From the NCBI RefSeq assembly GCF_036634175.1, contig NZ_JAZIFX010000001.1:1736001-1800000 (forward strand): DNA of 64,000 nt, read 5' to 3'. Positions 41,111-51,441 of the stretch are shown in pieces. The stretch is from Streptomyces sp. P9-A2 (GTDB lineage Bacteria > Actinomycetota > Actinomycetes > Streptomycetales > Streptomycetaceae). The notes beneath the pieces are model-generated. The model saw only the letters and a list, made by a program, of their open reading frames with translations, was not told where the DNA came from and did no database searches. Both the position numbers and the translations under genes were made by a program. Numbering within the stretch: position 1 is the first letter of the stretch; every line of letters starts with the position of its first letter.

Positions 41111-41983
41111 ATGCACGCACGCACCGTTGCCGCCTCGATCACCTCACTCCTGGGAACCGCCGCTCTCCTTCTCACCCTCTCCCCCGCGCGCGCCACCGGC
41201 GGTGACACGCTCCCCCTGGTCGTCGCCCACCGGGGCGCCTCCGGATACGCACCCGAGAACACCCTCCCGGCCGCCGACAAGGCGGCGGAGCTCGGCGTCG
41301 ACTGGGTGGAGAACGACGTCCAGCGCACCCACGACGGCGAACTAGTCGTCCTGCACGACGACAGCCTGGCGCGGACCACGGACGTCGAGGAGGTCTTCCC
41401 CAGCCGGTCGCCCTGGAAGGTGAAGGACTTCACCGCCGCGGAGATCGCCCGGCTCGACGCGGGCAGCTGGTTCGGTCCCGCGTTCGCGGGCACGCGCGTT
41501 CCGACACTGGAGCAGTTCGTCCGACGGCTCGAGCGGCACGGCCAGAAACTGCTCCTGGAGATCAAGAACCCTCAGCTGTACCCCGGCATCGAGGGCGAGA
41601 CCCTGAAGGTCCTGAGCAATGAGGGGTGGCTCGACCACGCGCATCTGGGGAACCGGCTGGTCGTGCAGAGCTTCAGCGCGGACAGCGTGCGGACGGTTCA
41701 CGAGCTGAAGCCCGGGGTGAAGACCGGCTTCATCGGCGCGCCTCCCGTGAAGGACCTGCCCGTGTACGCGGACTTCGCCGACCAGATCAACCCCTCGCAC
41801 ACCTCCTTGTCCGCCGGTTACGTCGCCGCCGTCCAGGGCTTCCGGGGACCGCACGGCACACCTCTGGAGGTCCTCACCTGGACGGTGGACGACGCGGCCG
41901 CGGCCCGGCGGGCCGTCGGATTCGGGGTCGACGGGATCATCAGCAACAAGCCCGACATGGTGCGGGACGCGGTGGGCGGCTGA
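41111..41983 (+). CDS. secreted glycerophosphodiester phosphodiesterase
   Basis: 290 residues, ATG at 41111. A Sec-type signal peptide (about 1-30: HARTVAASITSLLGTAALLL, TLSPARA) precedes the GDPD TIM-barrel: VVAHRGASGYAPENTLPA and VENDVQRTHDGELVVLHDD give the two catalytic His and the acidic metal ligands; LLLEIKNP and NKPDMV follow. It releases glycerol 3-phosphate from phosphodiesters outside the cell. No perfect PHO box was found upstream by eye. Confidence 0.92.
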   Translation: MHARTVAASITSLLGTAALLLTLSPARATGGDTLPLVVAHRGASGYAPENTLPAADKAAELGVDWVENDVQRTHDGELVVLHDDSLARTTDVEEVFPSRSPWKVKDFTAAEIARLDAGSWFGPAFAGTRVPTLEQFVRRLERHGQKLLLEIKNPQLYPGIEGETLKVLSNEGWLDHAHLGNRLVVQSFSADSVRTVHELKPGVKTGFIGAPPVKDLPVYADFADQINPSHTSLSAGYVAAVQGFRGPHGTPLEVLTWTVDDAAAARRAVGFGVDGIISNKPDMVRDAVGG

Positions 41984-42080
41984 TCCCTCACCGCCCCTTC
42001 GTGCCCCCTTGTGCCCGATCGCCTCCGGCCCCTCGCTCTTCGGTCCGGCGTTGTCGGTGGCGGGCCGTACGGTGGGGCGC

Positions 42081-42635
42081 ATGGACAGCCATGGGCGGTA
42101 CGAGCGGCGGGTCGTGTGGGCCGTCGTCGACACGGGCATCGGCCCGCTGCTGCTGGCCGCGACCCGTGAGGGTCTGGTCAACGTCGTGTTCCACGCCACG
42201 GACGAGGTGCGCGACAGCGCGCTGGAACGGCTGGCGTCCCGGCTCGGCACCGAGCCCGCCGAGGAGCCCGGCTCCTCGCTGCTCACCGAGGCGATACGCC
42301 AGGTCGAGGCGTACTTCGCGGGTGAGCGGCGCGATTTCGACCTGTCCCTGGACTGGTCGCTGATCTCCGGCTTCCACCGGGAGGTGCTGAGCGAGCTGGC
42401 CTCCGGCGTGCCGTACGGCACGGTGGTGGGGTACGGCGATCTGGCCGGCCGGGTCGGCCGGCCGGAGGGCGCCCAGGCCGTCGGCGCGGCGATGGGGGCG
42501 AACCCCCTGCCGGTGGTCGTGCCCTGTCACCGGGTCGTGGAGAGGGACGGCGGCATCGGCGGGTTCGGGGGCGGGTTGGAGACCAAGCGCCGGCTGCTCG
42601 CCCTGGAGGGCGTGCTGCCGGAGCCCTTGTTCTGA
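42081..42635 (+). CDS. ogt: methylated-DNA-protein-cysteine methyltransferase
   Basis: 184 residues from the ATG at 42081 (GGTGGGG upstream; frame open from 42009). Directly repairs O6-alkylguanine. Active site PCHRV (Cys about 146) inside NPLPVVVPCHRVVERDGGIG; helix-turn-helix VPYGTVVGYGDLAGRVGRPE with the Tyr/Arg finger. It lies within 25 kb of uvrABC, but no operon is shared. Suicide enzyme, cytoplasmic. Confidence 0.95.
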   Translation: MDSHGRYERRVVWAVVDTGIGPLLLAATREGLVNVVFHATDEVRDSALERLASRLGTEPAEEPGSSLLTEAIRQVEAYFAGERRDFDLSLDWSLISGFHREVLSELASGVPYGTVVGYGDLAGRVGRPEGAQAVGAAMGANPLPVVVPCHRVVERDGGIGGFGGGLETKRRLLALEGVLPEPLF

Positions 42636-42658
42636 CGGATGGAACGCTCCCGCAGCCG

Positions 42659-43087
42659 TCAGTCGTAGTGCCGTGCCTCGAACACGTTCCCGTCGGGGTC
42701 GCGGAAGTAGAAGCTGCGCCTGGCGAGTCCGCGGGCGCCGAAGGAGTCGTGCGAGAGTTCCGTCAGGGGTACGGACCGTTCCTCGAGACGGCTGCGGAGA
42801 GCGTCGAAGTCGTCGGCGGGCAGCGACAGACAGACGTGGTTGACGGGGTGGCCGGAGGCTTCGGCGGCGCCGGGCAGCATCGTCATGCGTTCCGCCATGG
42901 TGAACGGCATGAGGTCGAGGATGGTCTCCTCGTTGACCCGTACCGAGGGGAAGGGCGCCTCGCCCGCGGAGAAGTCGGTGAGTCTGACCGGTTCCAGGCC
43001 GACCGCCTTCTCGTAGAAGCCGGCGGCCGCGATCGGATCGCGCACCCAGAGGACGACGTGGTCGAGACGTGCTGTGTTCTCCGTCAT
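42659..43087 (-). CDS. VOC family (glyoxalase/bleomycin-resistance-like) protein
   Basis: 142 residues; ATG at 43087. Two beta-alpha-beta-beta-beta units typical of the VOC fold: RLDHVVLWVRDPIAAAGFYE at the start, NHVCLSLPADDFDALRSRL in the middle and RSFYFRDPDGNVFEARH at the end (metal-ligand His and Glu positions are present: His in LDHVVL, His in NHVCL, Glu in FEARH). Probably lyase or dioxygenase activity on a small substrate; function not identifiable. Convergent with ogt. Confidence 0.9.
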   Translation of the reverse strand: MTENTARLDHVVLWVRDPIAAAGFYEKAVGLEPVRLTDFSAGEAPFPSVRVNEETILDLMPFTMAERMTMLPGAAEASGHPVNHVCLSLPADDFDALRSRLEERSVPLTELSHDSFGARGLARRSFYFRDPDGNVFEARHYD

Positions 43088-43187
43088 GTGCCCCAGACTC
43101 CGCGAGACCCGCGGTGGCTCGCAAGGGGTTTGGCCGGCCGCCCGGCCCGCCAGGGATGAGGGAGGAGCGACAGACGGGAGACGGCTC

Positions 43188-44096
43188 GTGATCCTGACGG
43201 TGTCCGAAGAGGTGCGGGAGGCGCTCACCGCCCGCCGGCCGGTGGTGGCCCTGGAGTCCACGATCATCGCGCACGGGCTGCCCCGGCCGCGCAATCTCCG
43301 GGTGGCGACGGAGCTGGAGGCGGCGGTGCGGCGGGAGGGCGCCGTCCCCGCCACGGTCGCCGTGCTGGACGGGCGGCCCCGGATCGGCCTGGACAAGGAG
43401 CAGCTGGAGCGGGTGGCCCATGAGGACGGCGTCCGCAAGCTCGGTCATCGCGACCTGCCGCTCGCGGTGGCGTCCGGGGCGAGCGGTGCCACCACGGTGT
43501 CGGCCACCGCCCTGCTGGCCGCGCTCGCGGGCGTACGGGTGTTCGCGACCGGCGGACTCGGCGGGGTGCACCGCGAGTGGACGGTGACCCAGGACGAGTC
43601 CGCCGATCTCGGGCTGCTGGCGCGGACCAGGATCACCGTGGTGTGCGCGGGCGTGAAGTCGGTCCTGGACGTACCGGCGACGCTGCAGCGGCTGGAGACC
43701 CTGGGGGTCGCGGTCGCCGGGTACGGCACGGACCGCTTCCCCGGCTTCTATCTGTCGGACTCGGGGCACCCCGTGGACTGGCGGCTGGACACGCCGGAAC
43801 AGGTGGCGGAGGTGATGCGGGCGCAGGACGCCCTCGGCGGGCCCGGATCGGCACTGATCGTGGCCAACCCCGTTCCCGTGGAGGAGCAGTTGGATCCCGG
43901 GCTGCACGCCCGGGTGCTCGACGAGGCGCTGCGGGCGTGCGAGGAGGAGGGCGTCACCGGTCAGGCGGTCACTCCGTTCCTGCTCGGTCACCTGGTGCGG
44001 CGCACCGACGGCGCCTCCCTCGCCGCCAATCTGGCGGCGGTCCGGGGCAACGTACGGCTGGCGGCCCGCATCGCGACGGCCTGGACCGGGGCGTGA
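43188..44096 (+). CDS. psuG: pseudouridine-5'-phosphate glycosidase
   Basis: 302 residues; GTG at 43188 preceded by GGGAG. Cleaves the C-C bond of pseudouridine 5'-phosphate to uracil and ribose 5-phosphate. Marks: PVVALESTIIAHGLPRPRN, GASGATTVSATALLA, VFATGGLGGVHRE, VCAGVKSVLDVPATLQRLET, FPGFYLSDSG. The downstream PfkB kinase starts 6 bases after its stop and likely makes the substrate, so the two form a pseudouridine salvage operon. Confidence 0.93.
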   Translation: MILTVSEEVREALTARRPVVALESTIIAHGLPRPRNLRVATELEAAVRREGAVPATVAVLDGRPRIGLDKEQLERVAHEDGVRKLGHRDLPLAVASGASGATTVSATALLAALAGVRVFATGGLGGVHREWTVTQDESADLGLLARTRITVVCAGVKSVLDVPATLQRLETLGVAVAGYGTDRFPGFYLSDSGHPVDWRLDTPEQVAEVMRAQDALGGPGSALIVANPVPVEEQLDPGLHARVLDEALRACEEEGVTGQAVTPFLLGHLVRRTDGASLAANLAAVRGNVRLAARIATAWTGA

Positions 44097-44102
44097 GGTG
44101 GC

Positions 44103-45116
44103 GTGACGGCGGCGGTCCCGGGTGACGGAGGCGGCAGCGCTGCCGGGGCGGGCCGTGCGGCGGGGGCGGCCGGCGCTCACTCCGGCGCGGGTGCCGGAGC
44201 CCGGCCCGGAGCCCGGCCCGGAGCGCTGCTGGTCGTCGGTGACGTCATCACCGATGTGGTCGCCCGGCACCGGGGGCCGCTCGCCCCGGGTACGGACACC
44301 GCGGCGGCGATCCGGACGGTGCCCGGTGGTGCGGGGGCCAATGTGGCCTGCTGGGCGGCGTGCTGGGGCGAGGCGGAGGTGCGGCTGCTCGGACGCGTGG
44401 GCGAGGACGCGGCGGCGTGGCACGCACGGGAGCTGGCCGCCTGCGGGGTACGTCCCCTGCTGGTGGTCGATCCGCAGGCGCCGACCGGGACCGTGATCTG
44501 CCTGGTCGACGAGGACGCGGCGGCCGAGCGGACCTTCCTCACCGACAGTGGGGCCTCACTGCGGCTCGAACCCGGTGACTGGTCGGACGTATTGCTGGAC
44601 GGGGTGGCCCGGTTGCATCTGTCGGGGTATCTGCTGTTCAGCGAACCGGGCCGGGCGTTCGTGGCGGTGGCGCTGAAGGCGGCACGCGTGCGGGGAGTGC
44701 CGGTGAGCCTGGATCCGGCGTCGGCCGGTTTCCTCACGCGGCTGGGTGCCGGCCGCTTCCTGTCCCTCGTCGAGGGCATCGACATCCTGCTGCCCAGTCG
44801 TGACGAGGCGTGCCTGCTCACGGGGTTGCCGGAGGCGGCCGACGCGGCGGCGCGGCTGAGCCGGCGGGTCCCGCTGGTCGTGGCCAAGCAGGGGGCCGAA
44901 GGCGCGTTGCTGGCCCGGTCCGGTCAGGTGTGCGCCCGCGTTCCCGCCGTGGCGGCGACACCCCGGGACAGCACGGGCGCCGGCGACGCCTTCACCGGTG
45001 CGTTCCTCACCACCCTCATGGCGGGCGCCGATCCGGAACATGCGGCGGCGGCGGGATGCAGGGCGGGTGCGCTGGCGGTGCGCCGGGTGGGAGGCCGCCC
45101 GCCACCACCGGCCTGA
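44103..45116 (+). CDS. PfkB family kinase, probably pseudouridine kinase (PsuK)
   Basis: 337 residues, GTG at 44103. The first 40 residues are an Ala/Gly/Pro low-complexity extension before the PfkB core (LLVVGDVITDVVARH, PGGAGANVACWAACW, RLHLSGYLLF, LPSRDEACLLTG). The C-terminal motif DSTGAGDAFTGAFLTTL holds the catalytic Asp. It is coupled to psuG, which argues for pseudouridine phosphorylation, though ribokinase-type activity cannot be ruled out by sequence. Confidence 0.85.
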   Translation: MTAAVPGDGGGSAAGAGRAAGAAGAHSGAGAGARPGARPGALLVVGDVITDVVARHRGPLAPGTDTAAAIRTVPGGAGANVACWAACWGEAEVRLLGRVGEDAAAWHARELAACGVRPLLVVDPQAPTGTVICLVDEDAAAERTFLTDSGASLRLEPGDWSDVLLDGVARLHLSGYLLFSEPGRAFVAVALKAARVRGVPVSLDPASAGFLTRLGAGRFLSLVEGIDILLPSRDEACLLTGLPEAADAAARLSRRVPLVVAKQGAEGALLARSGQVCARVPAVAATPRDSTGAGDAFTGAFLTTLMAGADPEHAAAAGCRAGALAVRRVGGRPPPPA

Positions 45117-45171
45117 CGGCCTCGGCCGGCCTCCGCCGCCCCGCCCCCGTCCTCTGCCCGCCGGAGAGGCT

Positions 45172-46002
45172 CTAGGGCTTGCGTCCCCAGGCCGAGATCA
45201 TCGGGGCCGTTGCCAGGTCCAGGATGCCGGCGGCGACATTGGCGAGGTGGCGGTCGATGTCCTGGGCGGTGGCGATGCCCGCGGTGACGAGCCGGTCCCG
45301 GGCCAGGCGGACGGTGGCGGACTCCAGGGCCGCGCAGGCGGGGGCGGCGATCGGGAAGCAGGCGTCGGCCCGTACCTCGCTCAGGCCGGTCTCCCGCAGC
45401 AGACGTGGGAGTGCGCGGCCGTGGGCGAGGTCGGCCCCGCGGTCGTCGAGGAGCTTGCGCAGGCTCTGCCGCAGCCGGTTCGCGAGCCGCTGCTCGGGGC
45501 CGTACTCGTCCGGGCAGGCCAGGGGCTGCAGAGCGGGGTCGGTGTCCTCGACCAGGAGGCGCCCCCGGGGGCGCAGGGCGCTGACCATGGACCGCACCGC
45601 GCGTTCGCGGTCCGCCACGCCGAGAAGCGGGAGCCGTGCGTGCACCAGGTCGAACCCGCCCGTCGGCGGCTCCTCCGCCTCGATGTCGTGGATGCGCGCC
45701 TCCACCGGCGGACGGGCGGCCGGGGCGAGCCGGGTGGTGTCGGCACCCGTGACCAGCACCTTGCCGGTCGGTCCGACCTTCTTGGCCAGCCAGGACACCA
45801 CGGAACCGGCGCCGGCTCCGATCTCCCAGCAGCGCCAGCCGGCGCCGACGCCGACCGCTTCGAGGTTCCGGAACGTGGTGGGGTCGAACAGGTCGGCGAA
45901 GGCGTCGAGGTGTTCCGCCGCCCCGGTCTGCTGGTGCGCCCCGGTCTGCTGGTGCGCCTCGGTCTGCTGGTGTTCGAGCAGGTACCCGTCGCTTCGCGTC
46001 AT
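45172..46002 (-). CDS. SAM-dependent methyltransferase
   Basis: 276 residues; ATG at 46002. Class I methyltransferase: CWEIGAGAGSVVSWLAKKVG is the SAM motif I, then a glycine-rich Rossmann core (GFDLVHARLPLLGV, RPRGRLLVEDTDPA). The N-terminus has a short imperfect repeat EHQQTEAHQQTGAHQQTGAA (residues about 10-29), a likely slippage product. Substrate unknown. Convergent with the psuG-kinase pair. Confidence 0.85.
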   Translation of the reverse strand: MTRSDGYLLEHQQTEAHQQTGAHQQTGAAEHLDAFADLFDPTTFRNLEAVGVGAGWRCWEIGAGAGSVVSWLAKKVGPTGKVLVTGADTTRLAPAARPPVEARIHDIEAEEPPTGGFDLVHARLPLLGVADRERAVRSMVSALRPRGRLLVEDTDPALQPLACPDEYGPEQRLANRLRQSLRKLLDDRGADLAHGRALPRLLRETGLSEVRADACFPIAAPACAALESATVRLARDRLVTAGIATAQDIDRHLANVAAGILDLATAPMISAWGRKP

Positions 46003-46108
46003 GCCGCGATCATCCCAGTTGCCCGGCTTGTCCGGCGTGGTCGACGCTCCGGCCCGTCGCCCGTTCCTCCACAGCCGGGGAGCGGCCGGGGAGCGGCACG
46101 GTCCGCGT

Positions 46109-46537
46109 TCAGCCGGACGGGACCCTGGCGTAGACGCTCTCGGCCCAGGTGGCGAGCTGGTCGTCCGTCAGGTGCTGGGCGAGATCGGCCTCGCTGATCA
46201 TGCCGACCAGGCGCTTGTCGTCGACGACGGGGAGCCGGCGGATGCGGTGGGTCTGCATCTCCTGGAGGACCTCGCCGACGTCGGCGTCCGCCTCGATCCA
46301 GCGCGGTGTGCCCTTGGCCATCTCCCCCGCGGTGACCCTGGCCGGATCGTGGCCTATGGCGACACAGCCGACGACGATGTCGCGGTCCGTGAGGATGCCG
46401 CAGAGGCGCTCGTTCTCGTCGCTGATGGGCAGCGCGCCGACGTTCAGCTCGCGCATCAGCTGGGCTGCGCGGTCGAGCGTCTCGTGGGCGGGGATCCACT
46501 GGGCGCCGCGGTGCATGATGTCTCCGGCGGTGGTCAT
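46109..46537 (-). CDS. CBS-domain protein
   Basis: 142 residues from the ATG at 46537 (GGGAGGTACCTC upstream; frame open to 46582). Tandem CBS pair: HETLDRAAQLMRELNVGALP, GILTDRDIVVGCVA and then DADVGEVLQEMQTHRIRRLP, LVGMISEADLAQHL. Such stand-alone CBS proteins sense adenine nucleotides and often regulate enzymes or transporters. Effector partner unknown. Confidence 0.92.
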   Translation of the reverse strand: MTTAGDIMHRGAQWIPAHETLDRAAQLMRELNVGALPISDENERLCGILTDRDIVVGCVAIGHDPARVTAGEMAKGTPRWIEADADVGEVLQEMQTHRIRRLPVVDDKRLVGMISEADLAQHLTDDQLATWAESVYARVPSG

Positions 46538-46643
46538 GAGGTACCTCCCGGTGCCGGACGGCCGGCGCGGCGCGGGTCGCACCGCGAGTACCGGCGCCCT
46601 TCATTGTCGCTGTGCCGCCGGGGCCCCGCACCTTCGCCCGGCC

Positions 46644-47276
46644 TCAGCCGTGCCACGCCGGGTGGCGGGGGTCGTCGGCGCGTACCAGGACGTCGGCGGT
46701 GCCGGCCGGGCCGGTCTCCCGCTCGTAGCGCTCGAAGGCGGGCAGGGTCCAGTGCCCGGACTCGGGGGTGCGGCGGCGCAGGGCGCCCGGGGAGAGCGAG
46801 ACGTGGACGCTCAGATCGAAGGGGAACCAGTGCCGCAGAAGGAGCGGGCCGTGCAGCAGCAGTGCCCCGCCGGGTGGGAGCGGGACGTAGGGGCTGCGGG
46901 TGGCCCGGTCGGTGACGGGGTCCCACAGATCGGGCAGGACCCGTCCGTTCCCGCCCGGTTCGAGAGGGCCGAACACCTCGCGCCGAAGGGCGCCGGTGTC
47001 GTACCAGCCGTCGTAGTACGACTCCACGTCCTGGTGGCCGTACTCCAGCCGGACCGAGGCGGGGCGCAGGAAGCCCTCCGCGCCCACGACGAGGGAGGGG
47101 CACCCGCGGACGCGCAGGGCCTCGGCGACCCGTCCGGCGAGGTCTTCGGGGCGGGCGGCCGGGGCGCCGTCGAAGGCGACGCGCGGCCAGGGGCCGTCGT
47201 CGGACGTCCTCAGCGTCGCCACACGCTCGGCGAGGAGGTCGCCGAGCCGGTCCCAGGTGATCGCTTCGAATCGCAC
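46644..47276 (-). CDS. uridine-kinase-like protein lacking the P-loop
   Basis: 210 residues; GTG at 47276. It resembles the phosphoribulokinase/uridine kinase group in the lid and substrate regions (SLVVGAEGFLRPASVRLEYG, GALLLHGPLLLRHWFPFDLS, ARHPAWHG at the end). The place where Walker A should be reads VAFDGAPAARPEDLAG, without the GxxGxGK[ST] lysine. It is therefore either degenerate or a non-kinase member. Divergent from the DUF1772 gene; gap 47277-47424 holds both promoters. Confidence 0.6.
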   Translation of the reverse strand: MRFEAITWDRLGDLLAERVATLRTSDDGPWPRVAFDGAPAARPEDLAGRVAEALRVRGCPSLVVGAEGFLRPASVRLEYGHQDVESYYDGWYDTGALRREVFGPLEPGGNGRVLPDLWDPVTDRATRSPYVPLPPGGALLLHGPLLLRHWFPFDLSVHVSLSPGALRRRTPESGHWTLPAFERYERETGPAGTADVLVRADDPRHPAWHG

Positions 47277-47424
47277 ACCGCCATGATGCGCGGGCCGGCT
47301 GGACTCCCGCGCATGGCCCCGCGACGCTCGGCCATGGGCACCGGGTCCGGGTCCGGCTTCACTGGTGGTGACAGTGACCGGCGGGAGGATGTCCGGCCGG
47401 GGCCGGGTGGGAGCCGACAACGTG

Positions 47425-47901
47425 ATGGACGGACCGTACTTCGTGCCGACGGTGCTGGGTGTACTCGGAACCGGTCTGGTGGCGGGAGTCTTCTGCGCCT
47501 TCTCGACCTTCGTGATGAGAGGGCTCGCGGCGCTGCCGCCCGCGCGGGGCGTGGCGGCGATGCAGTCGGTCAACGTGGCCGCGGTGCGGGCGCCCTTCAT
47601 GCTGGTGTTCCTCGGCTCGGCGCTGCTGTGCGCGGCGATCGCCGTGACGACCTTGGTGGCAGGGCCGGACGAGGGCGCGGCGTGGCTGCTGGCCGGCAGC
47701 ACGCTGTACCTGTTCGGCGGGTTCGGGGTCACCGTGGTCGCGAACGTGCCGCGCAACGACGCGCTGGCCGGGCTCGATCCGGGGACCGCGGAGGCCGCCG
47801 CGTACTGGACCGTGTACGTACGCGAGTGGACGCGGTGGAACCACGTACGCACGGTCGCCTCGGCGGGTGCCGCGGTGGCGTACGCACTGGCCCTCACCTG
47901 A
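47425..47901 (+). CDS. DUF1772 family membrane protein (anthrone-oxygenase-like)
   Basis: 158 residues from ATG 47425 (a GTG at 47422 is one codon earlier; GGTGGGAG precedes both). Four membrane segments: GVLGTGLVAGVFCAFSTFVM, APFMLVFLGSALLCAAIAVT, GSTLYLFGGFGVTVVANVP, and the C-terminal TVASAGAAVAYALAL. Small DUF1772 proteins include anthrone oxygenases; the substrate here is unknown. Neighbours give no pathway. Confidence 0.85.
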   Translation: MDGPYFVPTVLGVLGTGLVAGVFCAFSTFVMRGLAALPPARGVAAMQSVNVAAVRAPFMLVFLGSALLCAAIAVTTLVAGPDEGAAWLLAGSTLYLFGGFGVTVVANVPRNDALAGLDPGTAEAAAYWTVYVREWTRWNHVRTVASAGAAVAYALALT

Positions 47902-48168
47902 CGACGCCCGGAAGGCACGGGCGGCACGGGCAGCACCGCCGACGGGCCTGCGGGCGGGCGCGAGCAGTCGTATCGTGGCCGGAGAACACCGGAGTCCGCA
48001 GAGCGCCAGGTCCGAGAAGCACCGGGTCCGGAGGACGCCAGGTCCGGAGAGACGAGAGACGCCGGGGGCGAAGGCTCCCGACCCCCCGAGGAATGCCGTC
48101 CGACCACGAATGGCCTGTCCCTCGCGCACGCAAGGAAGAACGCAGGGAAGAACGCAAGGAAGACGGCC
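47902..48168. other. intergenic region before gltD with short direct repeats
   Basis: About 265 bases, no supported gene. Contains loose repeats of CAGGTCCGGAG and AGGAAGAACGCA (for example 48121-48158), the latter near the gltD start and its likely ribosome binding site (AACGCAAGGAAGACGGCC). Confidence 0.5.
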
Positions 48169-49665
<1,497 letters not shown>

Positions 49666-49725
49666 CGCACACCGGCGGGACGCACCCGCCCTTCGGACCG
49701 CCCGGGGCCCAGCCCTTCGGACCAC

Positions 49726-49888
49726 CGCGCTCGGGCAGATCCCGCCAGGCCGCCCCGGTGGAGAACTTCCACAAGATCCCGTTCACCACCTGACGACGAT
49801 CCCGCACCGGCCGGCCGATCCGCGACGGAGCCAGCAACGGCTCGATCACCGCCCACGCCTCATCGGTCAGCTCATGACGACGCACCAT
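49726..49888 (-). pseudogene. IS5-family transposase N-terminal fragment
   Basis: ATG at 49888 begins a typical IS5-group N-terminus (RRHELTDEAWAVIEPLLAPS and RRQVVNGILWKFSTGAAWRD, ending LPER), then homology ends after about 54 residues at about 49727, where the frame turns into GC-rich unrelated sequence. The remaining catalytic DDE part is missing. It is an IS remnant 60 bases from the gltD stop, marking the start of an accessory region. Confidence 0.8.
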
Positions 49889-50439
49889 GACCTACCGACG
49901 AACAACCCACTTTGCGGACACGACCGTGGGCCTCGCGCAGCCCTACCGCCTGGTCACCGTCGGCCGGGGTCGCGTTCGCCGGCGACGTCGCCCCGGTGGT
50001 GGCGCCGGCCGGATCGGCGGTCGGGACGCGGTGAGGCTCCGGGCGCCGGCGGGTAACTCGCCGGCGTCGGCGTTCGGGATCGGCTCCGGCTCGGGCGTGG
50101 GTGCGGCAGGTCTGGTGCTCCAGGCTCCGGTGAGGAAGCCAGCTCCGGTGAGGAAGTCAGTGGGCGGCTTCTGCAGCCGCCCACCAAGATCTACGACAGC
50201 ATGCCGCCTGCAGTCGGCGACGTGGATGGCGGCATGTCCACACCGTCCACTCGCCGGCCGGTGCAGAGGTCGGCGAAGGGGGCGGACGGGTGCGCAGGGA
50301 AGCACGAAGGGGCCTGGCACCGGACACGCCGACCCCGTGTGTCCGCGATCCGCTCGCGGCGACAGGCATCATGTCCCTGGCCTGCTCGCACGGTGGCGCG
50401 TGGGACCTGTTGACCCAGGACTCGAACACGGGATGGATC
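49889..50439. other. unassigned accessory stretch
   Basis: About 550 bases with no convincing gene. Long open frames occur but have no recognised family or ribosome binding site. CAGCTCCGGTGAGGAAGTC (about 50141-50160) and CAGGCTCCGGTGAGGAAGCC form a direct repeat. Possibly decayed IS flank. Confidence 0.5.
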
Positions 50440-50940
50440 ATGCTGGACAGTCCCGCCTCCACCCCGCGAGGCCGTGCGGAGCACGGCGGGGCACGTGTCC
50501 TGGCCGGAGTCCTTCTTCTGGCCGATGCCGGGATCCACGCCTACGAGGTCATCGACGCGGACGTGCCCTTCCTCATCGGCGGTTTCATCGCCACCGTGGT
50601 CGGTACCGCTGTGGGCGCCCTTCTTCTTTTGACCCGCGGACCGCGGCTGGGCTGGGTCGTGGGAGGCCTCACGGCGTTGCTGACCACCATCGGCTACATC
50701 GTCACCCGTGCCACGCCTGTTCCCACCGACGAGGACGACTACGGCAACTGGCTGGAACCCCTGGGCATCTGCTCGTTGGTCCTCCAGGGCATCGTCGTCG
50801 TCATGGCCGCCGTGGCTCTGAGCGGGCCCGCCCCACTACGGCCGGGCCACCTCGTCCAGGAGGCGAAGTCGGTGACACCCGGCCTCCAGCCCGATGACCC
50901 AGGTTCCGGTTCGCCGGACGAGCCGGCCGCATCACCATGA
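50440..50940 (+). CDS. small polytopic membrane protein
   Basis: 166 residues from the ATG at 50440 with GGATGG upstream (the frame is open from 50290, so a longer form, e.g. from 50371, is possible). Four membrane helices: ARVLAGVLLLADAGIHAYEV, FLIGGFIATVVGTAVGALLL, WVVGGLTALLTTIGYIVTR, ICSLVLQGIVVVMAAVALSG. A short acidic extracellular loop (PTDEDDYGN) and a Pro-rich tail follow. Family not recognised. Confidence 0.65.
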   Translation: MLDSPASTPRGRAEHGGARVLAGVLLLADAGIHAYEVIDADVPFLIGGFIATVVGTAVGALLLLTRGPRLGWVVGGLTALLTTIGYIVTRATPVPTDEDDYGNWLEPLGICSLVLQGIVVVMAAVALSGPAPLRPGHLVQEAKSVTPGLQPDDPGSGSPDEPAASP

Positions 50941-51441
50941 ACAAAACCTGTTGCGGGCGGCGGGCACGCGTCCAGGACGCTCACGTGGACCCGCCGGCCA
51001 GCCGCAGGTGCACAGTGACGAGGACCCAGGGCCAACGTCAGGTCTTCGCCCTCGTCGAGACGCTCCAGAGGAACTTCACCCTGCGGACGGCAACACGTCA
51101 CGTCACCGGCCCGCCCGCTCGAACACCCCACCCGCCGCCCAGCAGCACAACGGGAATACCGGTTTCACCTGATGTGTCAACGAACGACACGCTGCGACTG
51201 CGGGTGACTACGCGCGGGCAAAGTCCCCCGGACAGCGTATCGGGTCATCAAGTCCGTTACAGGAAAAATCATCTGATTAACCATCAGGACGCCATGACAC
51301 GGCATGCGAGTGCCCCCTATGACCTGATTGGAGTCAATCCGCCGACTTCCCTACATGTCTCGATATGACAGATATGAGAATCGGTCAGTACGTTCATCAC
51401 GAATCGGCTGGCCAGCCGATCCCCCGAGACAGGAGAAGCGC
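50941..51441. other. non-coding AT-rich promoter stretch before secreted protein gene
   Basis: 501 bases without a supported gene. AT content rises after 51180. Short inverted repeats (CTGAT-TAACC-ATCAG at about 51275; GATTG-GAGT-CAATC at about 51326) and the ribosome binding site AGGAGAAG (51431-51438) point to regulated expression of the next gene. Confidence 0.5.

Noticed and set aside
49889..50897. 336-residue plus-strand frame after the IS5 fragment
   Set aside because: No family, Arg-rich antisense-type composition, and it overlaps the better supported membrane protein ORF in another frame.
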